Assembly (NCBI GenBank): GCA_004194705.1
Contig: SADC01000010.1
Location: forward strand, 186,001-250,000
DNA from: Ditylenchus dipsaci
Lineage: Eukaryota > Nematoda > Chromadorea > Rhabditida > Anguinidae
DNA: 64,000 nucleotides
Direction: 5' to 3'
Shown here: one piece after another, positions 19,440 to 30,364 of the stretch
Layout of the letters: every line of letters begins with the position of its first letter
Numbering within the stretch: position 1 is the first letter of the stretch
The notes under the pieces: generated by a model
What the model saw: only the letters and a program-made list of their open reading frames with translations
What the model was told of the DNA's origin: nothing
Databases searched by the model: none
Made by a program: the position numbers and the translations under genes

Positions 19440-21925
19440 GAAAATTTTCAACTTTTTAACACGGAAAAGTCGGATCTTAACTTTTGTTTATTCTAGTGCA
19501 GTTTTTCACGCTGATCATTTTATGGGTGTTTGCTAGTCATGAAGTGACCTTATAACCTGTTTTCAATTCTCGATCATTTCAGACAAGGTGAAGAATCTCT
19601 TGAGAGGCAGAAATTACTAGTATTCAAACTGCAATTGGAGTCTGCAATAGCTCAATAAGACCGTCAGCATCTGCTCTGCTGTAACGTAAAAAGTGGGAAG
19701 CTAACCCACTGCGTTACACGTGTAGATCTTCAGAAATAGTCGTAACTTTACCTATATGTAGCATCTCCCCTTTAAGTATGAATGTATATTTCGATGGACT
19801 TATAGTTAACCGTTCGCAGGGCTACTAGGAACCAGAGTAAACACCCCGCAAGGTGAGTCTCCCATGTCAAAACCTCTTGTAGGTGTATGCAAATAAATGA
19901 CATGGCCATGAAATTATGAAAAATCGGATCGAATTTTTTTCAGTGGGGTACCGCCACCTACTTCCTCCGTTGTATTGTAATACAACCACTTATTTGAAAC
20001 GTCGAATGGGGGGGGGTCCGAAATTAGGAAGAAATGGGAGGAATTTGAATTATATTTTAAATGTCCGAGACCCTTGCGGGATCGAACTTGCGACTGCGCC
20101 AATTGTTGTAACGTAAAAAGTGGGAAGCTAACCCACTGCGCTACACGTGTAGATCTTTAGAAATAGTCGTAACTCTACCTATATGTAACATGCTCTTTCG
20201 AATGAGTGTAGGCTGCCAAATGTCGGCAAACTTGAATAACCGACATTCAACGCGCAGACACACCAATTTCTCACCACGCAAATATGCACTCAAAGCTGCT
20301 CGAAAGCATGTCACGGATGTGTATAACTGCTTAATGCTTGGTCAATACTTGTAGAGAAATCCAAGAGCTACAAGATAGGCAAAAAATCTGCACGAAAATT
20401 AAGCAAAAGTCACTCGAAATTGCAGGAGAAGGGGTAAAACCAGGTATTTCCCTGGTATTGGAATTTGAAGGATATCTGGTTTTGGCTTATTTCTGTCGAC
20501 TTTTCGATAAAAAATTTTTGCTGATAATATACCAAAATGCGCAGCGTGAAAAATGCCACAGAACTAGCGCAAAGACTCACAAGACAACAAGCAAATATCA
20601 CAATACTCAAGGCAAAACAGTTTGACCTCAAAACCATACCGAAAACCAGGTGCTTTTAGACGAAAATTCAGGTGGTTATGACTTGGTTTCGTAATTTTCT
20701 TCAAGTTTTATAAGACATTTTCAGAAAATAACAAAAACACGCGATAGAGCGCAAGAAACTGGACCAGGTACAATGATTAGATCACAGGTGAAACTTTGTT
20801 GTCCCTCTTTTTGAGAGAATTGAAAAAGTGGCCTGGCAGCCTTTTCATGGATGTACGATTCTGGTTTTTTCTACTGGGCTTGAAATTAACAAAATTATCA
20901 TAAATTTTGAGTTCCATTATAAAAAAAATACTCGCCGAATTCTTGGCTATTATGGTTAAAAACTTGCTTAAACATTTTGTTTGTATATTGATTTCAAACC
21001 TGCCAGAATAAAACCAGAAACATCCATCCATGAGAAAGCTTCCAGGCAACTTCTTCAATCCTCTCAAAAAGAGAAACACAGTCTTACCTGTGATCGAACA
21101 TCTGTATCGGATGCAGTTTTTAGCGCTTTATAACGTGATATTTTTATTTTCTCAAAATTTCCTATGAAAATTTGAAAAAATTACAAACCCAAGCCATAAC
21201 CACTTGAATATCAGTCTAAAAGCCCCTCGTTTTTGGTATGGTTTTGATGTCAAATCGTTTTGGCTTAAATATTGTGATATTTGCTTGTTGTCTTGTGAGC
21301 TTTTGTGTTATTTCTGTTGCATTTTCCTTGCTGATCATTTTGGTATATCGTAAACTGAAAATGTTTTAGAAATTCAGTCGAAAATAAGCTGATTTGATTA
21401 CCCTTCGGATTCCAATACCAGGGAAATACCTGGTTTTACCCCTTCTCCTGCAATTTCGAGTGACTTTTGCTTAATTTTCGTGCAGATTTTTTGCCTATCT
21501 TGTAGCTCTTGGATTTCTCTACAAGTATTGACCAAGCATTAAGCAGTTATACACAGCCGTGACATGCTTTTCGAGCAGCTTTGAGTGCAAATTTGCGTGG
21601 TGAGAAATTGGTGAATCTGTGCGTTGAATGTCGGTTATTCCAGTTTTGCCGACATTTGGCAGCCTACATACACTCATTAGAAGAGAAGATGCTGACAGTC
21701 TTATTGAGCTATTGCAGACTCCAATTGCAGTTTGAATACAAGTAATTTCTGCCTCTCAAGAGATTCTTCACCTTGCCTGAAATGATCGAGAATTGAAAAC
21801 AGGTTATAAGGTCACTTCATGACTAGCAAACACCCATACTACCTCACACAAAAATGATCAACGTGAAAAACTGCACCAGAATAAACAAATATTAAGATCC
21901 GACTTTCCCGTGTTAAAAAGTTTAA
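19440..21925. repeat. Long palindrome of about 2.5 kb, arms about 1 kb
   Basis: 19490-19680 and 20205-20850 are matched in reverse by 21930-21690 and 21670-20960. For example, GAACCTTATAACCTG-type text GACCTTATAACCTGTTTTCA at 19549 is mirrored at 21800-21822. The centre is at about 20920. The left arm alone carries an insert (about 19681-20195) bounded by a direct repeat. Several ORFs of 75-100 codons arise on both strands of the arms, but they are mirror images without recognisable motifs. Confidence 0.75.
19681..20195 (-). repeat. tRNA-derived SINE-like insert with direct repeats
   Basis: Two copies of an 85 bp sequence (19681-19765 and 20107-20195) share GTAACGTAAAAAGTGGGAAG and CTAACCCACTGCGTTACACG. 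On the minus strand this reads GTAGCGCAGTGGGTTAGC, a near-ideal tRNA A box. About 50 bases later comes AAGTTCGATCCC, a B-box-like word (20079-20090). The insert is absent from the opposite palindrome arm, so it arrived after the palindrome formed. Confidence 0.6.
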
Positions 21926-21940
21926 ACATCATCATATAGA

Positions 21941-22125
21941 CCTGCGACTCTAGTTTCTAATGAGGTATCATTTATTGAAGCATCTTAGAAAAATGTAATA
22001 CAAAAAGGTACAAAAAGTATGAACCAAATTGTTGTTCAGATTCTGTTCATACTTTCACCTTTTAGTATTACATTTTTTGAAGATGATGCAATAAATGATA
22101 CCTTATTAGAAACTAGAGTCGCAGG
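21941..22125. repeat. Hairpin, arms about 85 bp
   Basis: CCTGCGACTCTAGTTTCTAA at the left is mirrored by TTAGAAACTAGAGTCGCAGG at the right. The arms continue inward through GAGGTATCATTTATTGAAG and AAATGTAATAC. No coding. Confidence 0.8.
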
Positions 22126-22139
22126 CAATTTTGTCCATT

Positions 22140-22345
22140 TGGCTGGCGCGAGCCAAACGAAAGATCTGAAATCGCATGTCCTAGCGAGCCAAATGGGTTC
22201 GAGCCATATGGCTCGCCTTTTTTATATATGCGAACCAATTGGCTCGCGTACTTGTTTTTTTAAGCGAGCCGAACGCGAGCAAAAACCACACGAGCCATTT
22301 GTATCGCGAACCATTTGGCTCGCAAACAAAAACGAATGGTTCGGC
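22140..22345. repeat. GCGAGCCATTTGGCTCGC phrase array, left partner
   Basis: About nine copies of words around CGAGCCAAATGG and GGCTCGCG. The inverted or palindromic partner is at 24455-24600. The phrase is itself palindromic, so the ORF through it is not meaningful. Confidence 0.65.
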
Positions 22346-22505
22346 TCGCGCTTTTTATGTGAGTTTTCAACGTCAATCTATTGTTAAAGACAAAGAAAAG
22401 GACAAATAAAGTGTTACTAGCTTAATATTTGCAAAAAATCAGTCAAAAATTGAAAAAAAAAAGAAAAATAAACGAAAAATAAACTAGATTTAGGCTTTAT
22501 TTAAA

Positions 22506-23144
22506 GGGTAAAACGGAATTTTGCAGCTAATTCTCGTAATTTTGCAGCTAATTTTTTTTGCAGCTAATTCTCGTAATTTGCAGCTAATTCTCGTAATTTT
22601 GCAGCAAATTCGTGTAATCTTGCAGCAAATATGAGTGAATTTTGCGGGAATTCGAATTTCCTAGTCAAATGATGACTTGGATCGCTCAGCATCCCAGCCC
22701 GGAGTGGTCAGAAGCCCCTGAAAGTTGGTTTTTTGGGGTTTACTAAAGGGGGGGGGGTAAACTTTTTGCGAAAATTCGATTGGGCGGATCAGAATTCCGG
22801 TCCGATCGGCTTAATCGCTCAGAATTTCAGGTTTATGACGGTTTGGAGTGGTTCAGGGCGGAATTCTGAGCGATTAAGCCGATCGGACCGGAATTCTGAT
22901 CCGCCAATCGAATTTTCGCAAAAAGTTTACCCCCCCCCCTTAGTAACCCCCAAAAAACCAACTTTCAGCGGCTTCTGACCACTCCGGGCTGGGATGCTGA
23001 GCGATCCAAGTCATCATTTGACTAGGAAATTCGAATTCCCGCAAAATTCACTCATATTTGCTGCAAGATTACAAGAATTTGCTGCAAAATTACGAGAATT
23101 AGCTGCAAAATTACGAGAATTAGCTGCAAAATTCCGTTTTACCC
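22506..23144. mobile_element. Phrase-array TIR element, 639 bp, 9 bp target duplication
   Basis: The perfect duplication TTATTTAAA is at 22497-22505 and 23145-23153. Ends: GGGTAAAACGGAATTTTGCA, mirrored on the right. The arms repeat TTTTGCAGCTAATTCTCGTAA four to six times (22515-22640; inverted 23040-23135). The inner 390 bp is a nearly perfect palindrome with GGTTTACTAAA...GCGAAAATTCGATTGGGCGG and TTAATCGCTCAGAATT. That core also appears in 28901-29669 and, diverged, in 56969-59369. Confidence 0.88.
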
Positions 23145-23153
23145 TTATTTAAA

Positions 23154-23475
23154 GGACCATGAAACTTGGTAAGCACAGCAATTTGCGAAATTCGAATTCG
23201 CGCGGACCACCCTAATTTTGTCCATAATGTTTTTGAATTAATTTTTTGTGCGCATTGAAAATTAGAATTTCATTTATGAGTAAATTTTTAACTAGAGCTT
23301 ATACAAGTAGTGATGGTGCAGTGAAAGTACGGAAAGTCGTCCGATCTGGCAATGTCGAGCAACGTTGTGCTCGACTAGTAAATAGTAAAATGAAAAAACT
23401 AGTAAAATGAGAGTGGTCCCGCGCGAATTCAAAATTTTCAAATTGCTGTGCTTATCAAGTTTCATGGTCCTTTAA
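23154..23475. mobile_element. TTAA-type palindromic MITE
   Basis: The left end AGGACCATGAAACTTGGTAA is mirrored at the right (TTTCATGGTCCTTTAA). Inside, GCACAGCAATTTG and CGCGCGAATTC pair. The CCGTCCGATCTGGCAATGTC word links it to 14009-14354. The left TTAA overlaps the duplication of 22506-23144, so the two are directly adjacent. Confidence 0.7.
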
Positions 23476-23512
23476 GCAAACAATATTTTCCGCGAGCCGA
23501 ACCATACGCTTA

Positions 23513-24441
23513 TTATACAGTTGCGGACAATTGATAGCGGACGGCAAGTTTATTATTAGACTTACTGTGTTTTCGTAAAAATTTTTTAAATGCTTTTAAA
23601 AATCGCGATAGGCAGTTTTGTAGAGCACTTAAAGGGCTACAATTATAGCCTACTACTTGTTATAAAAATATCAATTTTGCGCGATTGCTTGAGCGGTTTG
23701 GAAACCCCCTCGTTTTTTATCCCGACAATTGATAGCGGACGATTTTTTTTTCAAGCTGATTAATTTTAATTTTTATATATTGTCAACTTTTAATGACTAT
23801 TTGTCTGAACTTTTGAAAACCCTGAAAAATGGCTTAAAATAAGGCAAAACGGCACTTTTTCAGGGTTTTCAAATTCAACCTATCTGTATCTCAGTGCAGA
23901 GTGGTCCTACGACAACGATCAAAATGTCATTTTGTAGAGAAATCATAGAGCTTTCAAAAAATGCAGAAGGGCGTAAATTTCGATTTTCAAAATTTTGAGA
24001 AAACCTCTTAATTATGTGGTCAAACAACCATTTTCCTTACATTTTATTTGAATTTGACTAGAAATCGACACTTTTATTTCTATGGTCATAATTTTCCGAA
24101 TAATAATTCAAAAAAAAAAGTTTGATATACCAAATTGTAGCTGAGGAACAGGGCTTACAAATAGTCATTAAAAGTTGACAATATATAAAAAATTAAAATC
24201 AATCAGCTTGAAAAAAAAATCGTCCGCTATCAATTGTCGGGGAAAAACGAGGGGGTTTCCAAACCGCCTCAAGCAATCGCGCAAATTGATATTTTTATAA
24301 CAAGTAGTAGGCTATAATTGTAGCCCTTTAAGTGCTCTACAAAACTGCTTATCGCGATTTTCAAAAGCATTTAAAAATTTTTACGAAAAAACAGTAAGTC
24401 TAATAATAAACTTGCCGTCCGCTATCAATTGTCCGCAACTG
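23513..24441. mobile_element. Tc1/mariner-type palindromic element, 930 bp
   Basis: TA followed by CAGTTGCGGACAATTGATAG at the left is mirrored by CTATCAATTGTCCGCAACTG then TA at the right. TA duplication plus a CAGT terminus is the Tc1/mariner pattern. The phrase GACAATTGATAGCGGACG occurs twice in each arm. The arms match for about 400 bp. No transposase is present. Confidence 0.8.
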
Positions 24442-24975
24442 TAGATGCGAGTCAAATGGCTCGCGAGCTAAGAAGCTCTTGTGACTTTGTTCTTTAACTT
24501 GGCGAGCCATTTGGCTCGCGTACATAGCTATTTGGCGAGCGAGCAGCTCGCGTCCTCAAAGACACGCGAGCTGCTCGCTCGCAAACGAGCCAAACGCACA
24601 ACACTGATCGCAGGAATTCATGATGATGTAAAAACTTTTCAAAAAAGTTGAAAATTTTCAATCTATGGCGCAAACAAAAATTTGCGCCAAAAAAAAGTAT
24701 GTTTGCGCCACAAAAGTGTTTTTGCACCAGAAAAAAGTATTGACCGTTTTTGCGCGCAGCGGTTGTCCGCCGCCAATTCAATTTTTTTTACCAATTATTG
24801 AACTTCTGTACTGATTCTTCAACTTGGTTTCTAACAAAACCATACCTAAAATTAAATTCTAGGGCTTTTTTTGTTCAGAACCAAGTCGAAAAATCCGTAC
24901 AGAAGTTCATTGATTAGGAAAAAAAATTTGAAATGGCGGAACGACCGCTGCGCGCAAAAACCATCGTCCTTCAAG

Positions 24976-25508
24976 GAGGGGGGGGTTGCACATCGAAGAG
25001 CGATTATTTTAAAAGGCATAATCGGTAATTTTAAGGTTTTTTAATGAAATTTGTGCGCTACTGTATTATAACCCCCCCCCCCCCCCCAAAAAAAAACGCT
25101 GCTGTAATACATGGATGGTCAAAAATCATTTTTATACAATAATTTCGCCATAAGAGACCAGAAAAGCAATTTAAACGGATCACGGGCTGTATTGGAGGGA
25201 AGGAATAATACAGGGCCACTTTTCGAGATGGTTGGATCCTTAGAGTATTAACTCTCTAAGCGTCTAAGGGCACTTTCAAACCCAGGAACATGTGGTATAA
25301 GTACTTTCAATGGATGGAGCCGATAGGAGGGTGCAGACCGCGGGTTTATATATATATATTACAGTAGCTTTTGGGGGCGGGGGTATATGACAGTACCGTC
25401 AAAATTTGGCACCGTGATTTTTGCGACATTTTTTCTACCGTACATGTTATATACCAAACGACTCGAAGTTCAATGCTGAACAATATGTTCTCAAGCGTCG
25501 ACATCGAT
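24976..25508. other. Intergenic stretch with homopolymer runs
   Basis: Contains a poly-C run (15 C at about 25073-25087) and poly-G runs. It also holds a copy of the dispersed TGTATTGGAGGGAAGGAATAAT repeat (about 25150-25220), also seen at 30560, 30975, 63215 and 63870. No gene. Confidence 0.5.
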
Positions 25509-25844
25509 TTTTCGCATGGTAAAAGGACAACTGCCGACGATTCCAACTGCCGACACCCAACTGCCGACGATCCCAACTGCCGACACCCAACTGCCGACGA
25601 TCCCAACTGCCAACGCCCAACTGCCATGATCTCAACTGCCGACGCCAACTGCCGACGAATTAGCAAATTCTGATTAAAAGAAAAGTTTTTAGGTCATAAA
25701 ATGAACCAACAACAAATATTTTGTACAGAATAAGATTTTGTACAAAGATAATAAAATGGCATGTGGATGCTTTCAAAAGGAGAACCTTTATATACGCATC
25801 GCCTAGGTCTTAGATTAAATGACACTAGATGCACACCCTATTTC

Positions 25845-26660
25845 GGGGTAATACTTAAATCTAGTACCAAAATACTTTTTTCTAGTACCAAAATTCAACA
25901 TGCATAGAAAAACTCTTTGTAAAGTTAGAGATTTTTTTCTTGACACATGGGGCCGTAGTAACAATCGTAGTAACAACTTCCGTGGCTAAAAGTGGAATAT
26001 CTCGGAGTTCAGTCCACTTTTTGAATAGTAGTTTTTTGCAAACAAAAAAAGACAAGTTTTATCTTCAGATTTTATAACAATAATCTAAATCGCTGATCGG
26101 TAACCAGAGCTAGCACTAAATGCAAAAAAATATCCGCAGCTGCGGATATTTTTTTGCATTTAGTGCTAGCTCTGGTTACCGATCAGCGATTTAGATTATT
26201 GTAATAAAATCTGAAGATAAAACTTGTCTTTTTTTGTTTGCAAAAAACTACTATTCAAAAGTGGACTGAACTCCGAGATATTCCACTTTTAGCCACGGAA
26301 GTTGTTACTACGATTGTTACTACGGCTCATGAAGCCCTGAATCTCAGCTTTCTAACTAGACTTCAATTCCTGTAAAAGATTTCAAAGATATGAATATTTT
26401 GAGCTTTGTATGAAGTAACTTTTTTGACCAAGTTATTCTATTCAGACCCCTAAATCTCCAACTTTTTTAATTGTTTTACTAAAAAAAGATATCTTGTTGA
26501 GTAGCTGAGATTCAGAGCTACACGATAGTTAAAAAATTTCGAACGTGTACCTAAAAGTGAAGAGAAAAAGTGAAAAGTTCAAAAAAATGAAAATTTTGGT
26601 ACTAGAATTAAGTATTTCGGTACTAGAAATAAGTATTTTAATACTAGAAAAAAGTATCAC
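25845..26660. mobile_element. AGTACCAAAATACTT phrase element around a perfect palindrome
   Basis: CTAGTACCAAAATACTTTTT copies (25858-25895) are mirrored by GGTACTAGAATTAAGTA copies (26597-26658). The core 25953-26333 is a nearly perfect palindrome centred on ATCCGCAGCTGCGGAT at about 26143, with CTGATCGGTAACCAGAGCTA in each arm. No gene. Confidence 0.75.
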
Positions 26661-26689
26661 CCTATTTTTGTTGCTAACATGATTTCTAG

Positions 26690-26875
26690 GCTACCTACAA
26701 GCATACTTGCACGGGCGCCGGCGTCGGTGTGCGTCCGGAAAATTTTGAAAAAGTTAGGCGCCGGGCGCCCGGCGGCGATTTCGAAAATTGCATAGTCGGG
26801 AGCCGTTTTTTTCAAAGCGGCGCCCTGGTCGGCGCCCGGCGCCGATTTTTTTTGGCCGTGCAAGCATGCCTACAA
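26690..26875. repeat. GC-rich foldback
   Basis: GCATACTTGCACGGGCGCC on the left is mirrored by GGCCGTGCAAGCATGC on the right, flanked by CTACAA on both sides. The same GCACGGGCGCCGG word begins a related half-copy at 53314. It is strikingly GC-rich compared with its surroundings and could be a small MITE. Confidence 0.5.
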
Positions 26876-26989
26876 ATACCCACTTTGACAATTTTCAAAG
26901 AGATTTAGGGCTGTATTGGGGTGGAAAAGACCAAAAGAGGTTAATTTTGGGCAAAAAGAGAGATGTTGAACGTAGCTCTAAATACTGGC

Positions 26990-27235
26990 CCTACAGCGTA
27001 AATAAACTCTGGTATACATGTGTTTTTATGCATCCAGAGTCACTTTCGAGTGATTTGTGTCTGAGGTATGTGGGTGTGCGCATCTCAACTCCGCATCTCA
27101 ACCCGAGGGGCGCAGGGGCTTGGTTGGTTAGAGATGCGCGCACTCACTTACCTTATACATGACTACGAGAAGTACTCTTGATCATAAAATGCATTTAGAG
27201 TCTCTTTTGCCACGGCCCAGTTGAAAACATGCTAA
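26990..27235. repeat. Dispersed palindromic repeat (CTCACTTACCTTAGACATGA family)
   Basis: Shares CCAGAGTCACTTTCGAGTG, TGTGTCT(G/A)AGGTATGTGGG, GAGATGCGCGCACTCACTTA and CCACGGCCCAGTTG with 30650-30905 and, inverted, 63290-63560. A decayed copy lies at 760-860. The outer halves pair with each other. Confidence 0.65.
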
Positions 27236-27351
27236 ACAGTAATTCGTCGGCAGTTAGGGGTCGGCAGTTGGAATCGTCGGCAGTTGGAATCGTCGGCAGT
27301 TGGGTGTCGGCAGTTGGAATCGTCGGCAGTTGACCCTCATTCTTTTCGCAT

Positions 27352-28304
27352 AACTTTTTGAGTTATAGCCTATTATAGTGAAGCGATTATTTTCAAAATC
27401 CAAAAATGACATTCTTTTTTAAAATGCACAGAAGTGGACTGCTTGTGTCATGCTTACATGCATCTTTGGGCTCATTCGACTCGGCGTGAACAGCTCTACA
27501 AGATGGCTGTGAAAATTCACCAAACTATTGCAAAATTTCAACTTTAGGTCTTTTTTAAAGGAAATTACAAATTTTCGGTCACACATTTTTTCTCGAAATT
27601 TGGCATTTTACCCGTGACGGACTCGAGGCACGAAAAAATAATTTGCTGTTTCAGAATCTCCACAATAAACCGCATCTAATAGCATCAAACAAGTGCTCAA
27701 TATCGATTGCAGCTCGGGGTATTCAGACCTCTCAAGTTGGTAACTCGGACGAATTTGGAGTCAAAACCACAGAGGCGACCAAGGCAATTTTTTTTGAAAA
27801 ATATTCACGATCACAATCAAAATTAATGACAGCAGATTCGTGTTCAGCATGGTCGATATGCATGTGAAACTGCTCTCAAATGCAAGAAATGCTATCAACT
27901 ATAACCCATTTCTGCCGAGCTGTGTCCCAGACCCAAAAAATTCAAAATTCTTCAAAAACATAATCTTCTTAGGAAATGTCACATATAGGGGTAAATTAAC
28001 AGTTTATTATGAAAACATTCTCAAAAGATGTTGTGAGTGGTATGGCAACTCGGTAGTTTTCGATACTTTGATCCATCTATCGACGCCTCCTATGTACTGG
28101 TTGTAGGCATACACTGTGTTTGGCTGATCAATCGTGTTCTTGGTCTTGTGTTTTTGACCAACTTTTCGGAGACTATTACCCGACAATTACACTCGATTTG
28201 TAGCCAATGAGATAAGCTACAAAATGGGTGGTAACTTGCCTGTGAGCAATATTCAAAAAGCGGTTCGAAAATAAAGATACAAAAATAAAAGTGAACTAAT
28301 CGAT
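27352..28304. other. Non-coding stretch, no clear gene
   Basis: Two ORFs of 74 and 88 codons have no recognisable motif or splice context. A TTCGTGTTCAGCATGGTCGA module at 27838-27857 recurs in unrelated palindromes of the window. Confidence 0.35.
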
Positions 28305-28306
28305 TA

Positions 28307-28552
28307 CCGTATTTCCTCTAATAGCTCCCCCGGGGGAGTTATTTTTTGAATGCCCAATAATAGGAAAAATTTGAGGTCGATCTCAAGATTTTAGGTGCAA
28401 AATTAAAATCGAAAAAGCGGGATCGGTAGAGCTCGTGGGAGTTAAGAAAACGCATAAACAGCTTCGCCAAAAAAAATTCTGGGTTGAGATATAGGTCCTC
28501 AAAGTTAAGGGGGGAGTTATTAGAGCAGGGGGAGCTATTAGAGGTAATACGG
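28307..28552. mobile_element. TA-flanked CCGTA-end MITE, 246 bp
   Basis: TA at 28305-28306 and 28553-28554. The terminal repeat CCGTATTTCCTCTAATAGCT is nearly matched by the reversed right end CCGTATTACCTCTAATAGCT. The inner CGGTAGAGCTCGTGGGA is the reverse of the core of 11428-11679. Confidence 0.85.
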
Positions 28553-28554
28553 TA

Positions 28555-28900
28555 AGACTAAAAATTAATTATTTTCTCATATGAAATTGCTAATATCACA
28601 TAGTATCTTCACCACACTGTCTACATATACAAATATATGCTTATTTGAAAGATCTGAGTGTAATATCAAAATATACTTTTCGATTTTTAAAATTGCTTTA
28701 TTTTGGTTGTGAAAAATTCGATTGAAAAAATCGGTAAATTTTAACAAGTTTACAAGCATTTTTAGTTCAAATTCCAAATTTTTTGTATATCAATGCTATA
28801 AAATTTCCAAAATATGTTGTAGAGAAGACTAAGAGCTATAGAAATCCTTTTTCAAAACAATTTTATAATGAAAAATAGTAAGATATAGCATTTTTTTTAA
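28555..28900. other. AT-rich intergenic stretch
   Basis: Very AT-rich, no motif-supported ORF; ends in the T-run that forms the target duplication of 28901-29669. Confidence 0.4.
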
Positions 28901-29669
28901 GGATAATATTTTTTTCTTACCGCAAAACACTTGAAAATTACCGCAAATCATTTTTTATTACCGCAATTTGATTTTCCCGCAAAATACTTTTTTCTTACCG
29001 CAAAATACTTTTTTCTTACCGCAATTTGATTTTCCCGCAAAATACTTTTTTTCTTACCGCAAAATACTTTTTTTTACCGCGGAATAACCCGGATCCCTCA
29101 GAATCCCACCCGGAATGGCCAGAAGCCCCTGAAAGTTGGTTTTTTCGGGGTTTACTAAGGGGGAGTAAACTTTTCGAGAAAAATCGATTGAGCGGATCAG
29201 ATTTCGGGTCCGATGGGCTTAATCGCTCAGAATTCCAGGTTTATGGTGGTTTCGAGTGGTTTAGGGTGGAGTTGTGGGCGATTGAGCAAATCGGACCCGA
29301 AATATGATCCGCTCAATCGAATTTTCGCAAAAAGTTTACTCCCCTTTAGTAAACCCCAAAAAACCAACTTTCAGGGGCTTCTGGCCATTCCGGGGTGGGA
29401 TTCTGAGGGATCCAAGTTGTTTCCTGACTGAAAAATTCAAATTCCCGCAAAATTTTGACTAAAAACGACGAGAAAATTTTTTGCGGTAAGAAAAAAGTAT
29501 TTTTGCGGTAAGAAAAAAAGTATTTTTGCGGTAAGAAAAAGTATTTTGCGGTAAGAAAAAAGTATTTTGCGGTAAGAAAAAAGTATTTTGCGGGAAAATC
29601 AAATTGCGGTAATAAAAAAATGATTTGCGGTAATTTTCAAGTGTTTGCGGTAAGAAGAAAGTACCATCC
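28901..29669. mobile_element. Phrase-array TIR element, 769 bp, 9 bp target duplication
   Basis: The duplication TTTTTTTAA is at 28892-28900 and 29670-29678 (low complexity, so weaker evidence). Ends: GGATAATATTTTTTTCTTAC and, reversed, GGATGGTACTTTCTTCTTAC. The arms repeat TTACCGCAAAATACTTTTTTC six to eight times (28918-29085; inverted 29480-29655). The core, including GAAAGTTGGTTTTTTCGGGG and TTAATCGCTCAGAATTC, is closely related to that of 22506-23144 although the arm phrases are unrelated. Confidence 0.85.
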
Positions 29670-29678
29670 TTTTTTTAA

Positions 29679-29975
29679 ATGTCTAAATAGTAAAAAATTT
29701 AAGAAAACATAAAAATTCAAATTCGTTTTCTTGGCATTCTGTTTTCACTCATCTTTGTCTAACAATCTCAAAGAAAATATTTACTTAAAAGTTAGCTGGG
29801 ACAATAAGCGAAATTTCAAGTGGTAACTTGGTTAAACATTATACACAAAAAGTAGGTGAAAATGCAATTTTATTTAACGAAGTGCGAAAAAATAAATGTT
29901 CTAAAAAATTATCAAAATATCGAGTATTTCATTATCCTAACACATTTTTGACCGATTTCCATTAGAGAAACTAAC
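29679..29975. other. AT-rich intergenic stretch
   Basis: Nothing is recognised in it. Confidence 0.4.
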
Positions 29976-29977
29976 TA

Positions 29978-30243
29978 CCGTAAATCTTCTAATTAAAGCC
30001 CATGGCTTATATTAGAAGATTTCCGGAAATTTTTCATTTGTGGCATTGTGTTTTTAGCCAGGAAAACCCAACATTCTCGGCTTACGACCACTCAAAATAT
30101 AGCCCTGTTCCTTAGCTACATTTTGAGTGGCTGTATGCCTGAAAATGATTGATTTTTCATAGCTTAAAACACAATGCCACAAGTGACTTCGGGGGTCACG
30201 TCTTCTAATATAAGCCCATGGGCTTTAATTAGAAGATTTACGG
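29978..30243. mobile_element. TA-flanked CCGTA-end MITE, 266 bp
   Basis: TA at 29976-29977 and 30244-30245. The terminal repeat CCGTAAATCTTCTAATTAAA is exactly mirrored at the right. The sub-terminal GCCCATGGCTTATATTAGAA is itself palindromic with its neighbour, giving a double hairpin at each end. Confidence 0.85.
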
Positions 30244-30364
30244 TATGTTACCCTGAAAATGACCTTTTAAACTCAAAAAAAAATTGAATTTTTTCGAAAA
30301 CTAATTCCGGCAGAAATGGGTTAAAATTTGGCTCAAGACAAATAAAGATTGGCTTGAGTTCAGA

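Larger units (their letters stand above)
19351..24745. mobile_element. Phrase-array TIR element, 5.4 kb, nested palindromes
   Basis: The ends read GGACAATACTTTTTCCTGGC and, reversed, GGTCAATACTTTTTTCTGGT. The 9-10 bp duplication GTTTTTGCGC is at 19341-19350 and 24746-24755. The arm phrase is GGCGCAAAAACATTTTT (19360-19435) and, inverted, TTTTTGCGCCA (24660-24740). The interior is a stack of smaller palindromes: 19440-21925, 21941-22125, CGAGCC arrays at 22140-22340 and 24500-24600, 22506-23144, 23154-23475 and 23513-24441. No gene is visible. Confidence 0.75.
19332..24970. mobile_element. TTAA palindromic MITE split by a 5.4 kb element
   Basis: The left piece is only 19332-19350 (AGGACCATGGTTTTTGCGC). 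The right piece is 24746-24970 and contains the family core ACTTCTGTACTGATTCTTC...TTGGTTTCTAAC. It ends GCGCGCAAAAACCATCGTCCT before TCAA, a mutated TTAA. The left TTAA is at 19328-19331. It lies about 130 bp upstream of the first visible Nup133 exon, so the insertion is in the 5' part of that gene. Confidence 0.65.
25518..27342. mobile_element. Phrase-array TIR element, 1.8 kb, 9 bp target duplication
   Basis: The perfect duplication TTTTCGCAT is at 25509-25517 and 27343-27351. The arms are arrays of CAACTGCCGACGATCC (25528-25660) and, inverted, GGAATCGTCGGCAGTTG (27240-27330). Inside are a second phrase-array palindrome (25845-26660), a GC-rich foldback (26690-26875) and one copy of the dispersed 27000-type repeat. 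No gene. Confidence 0.85.

Noticed and set aside
22019..22387. 122-codon ORF with SRTxxxAREREQ-like text
   Set aside because: It is read-through of a hairpin arm and the CGAGCC array; composition follows the phrase.
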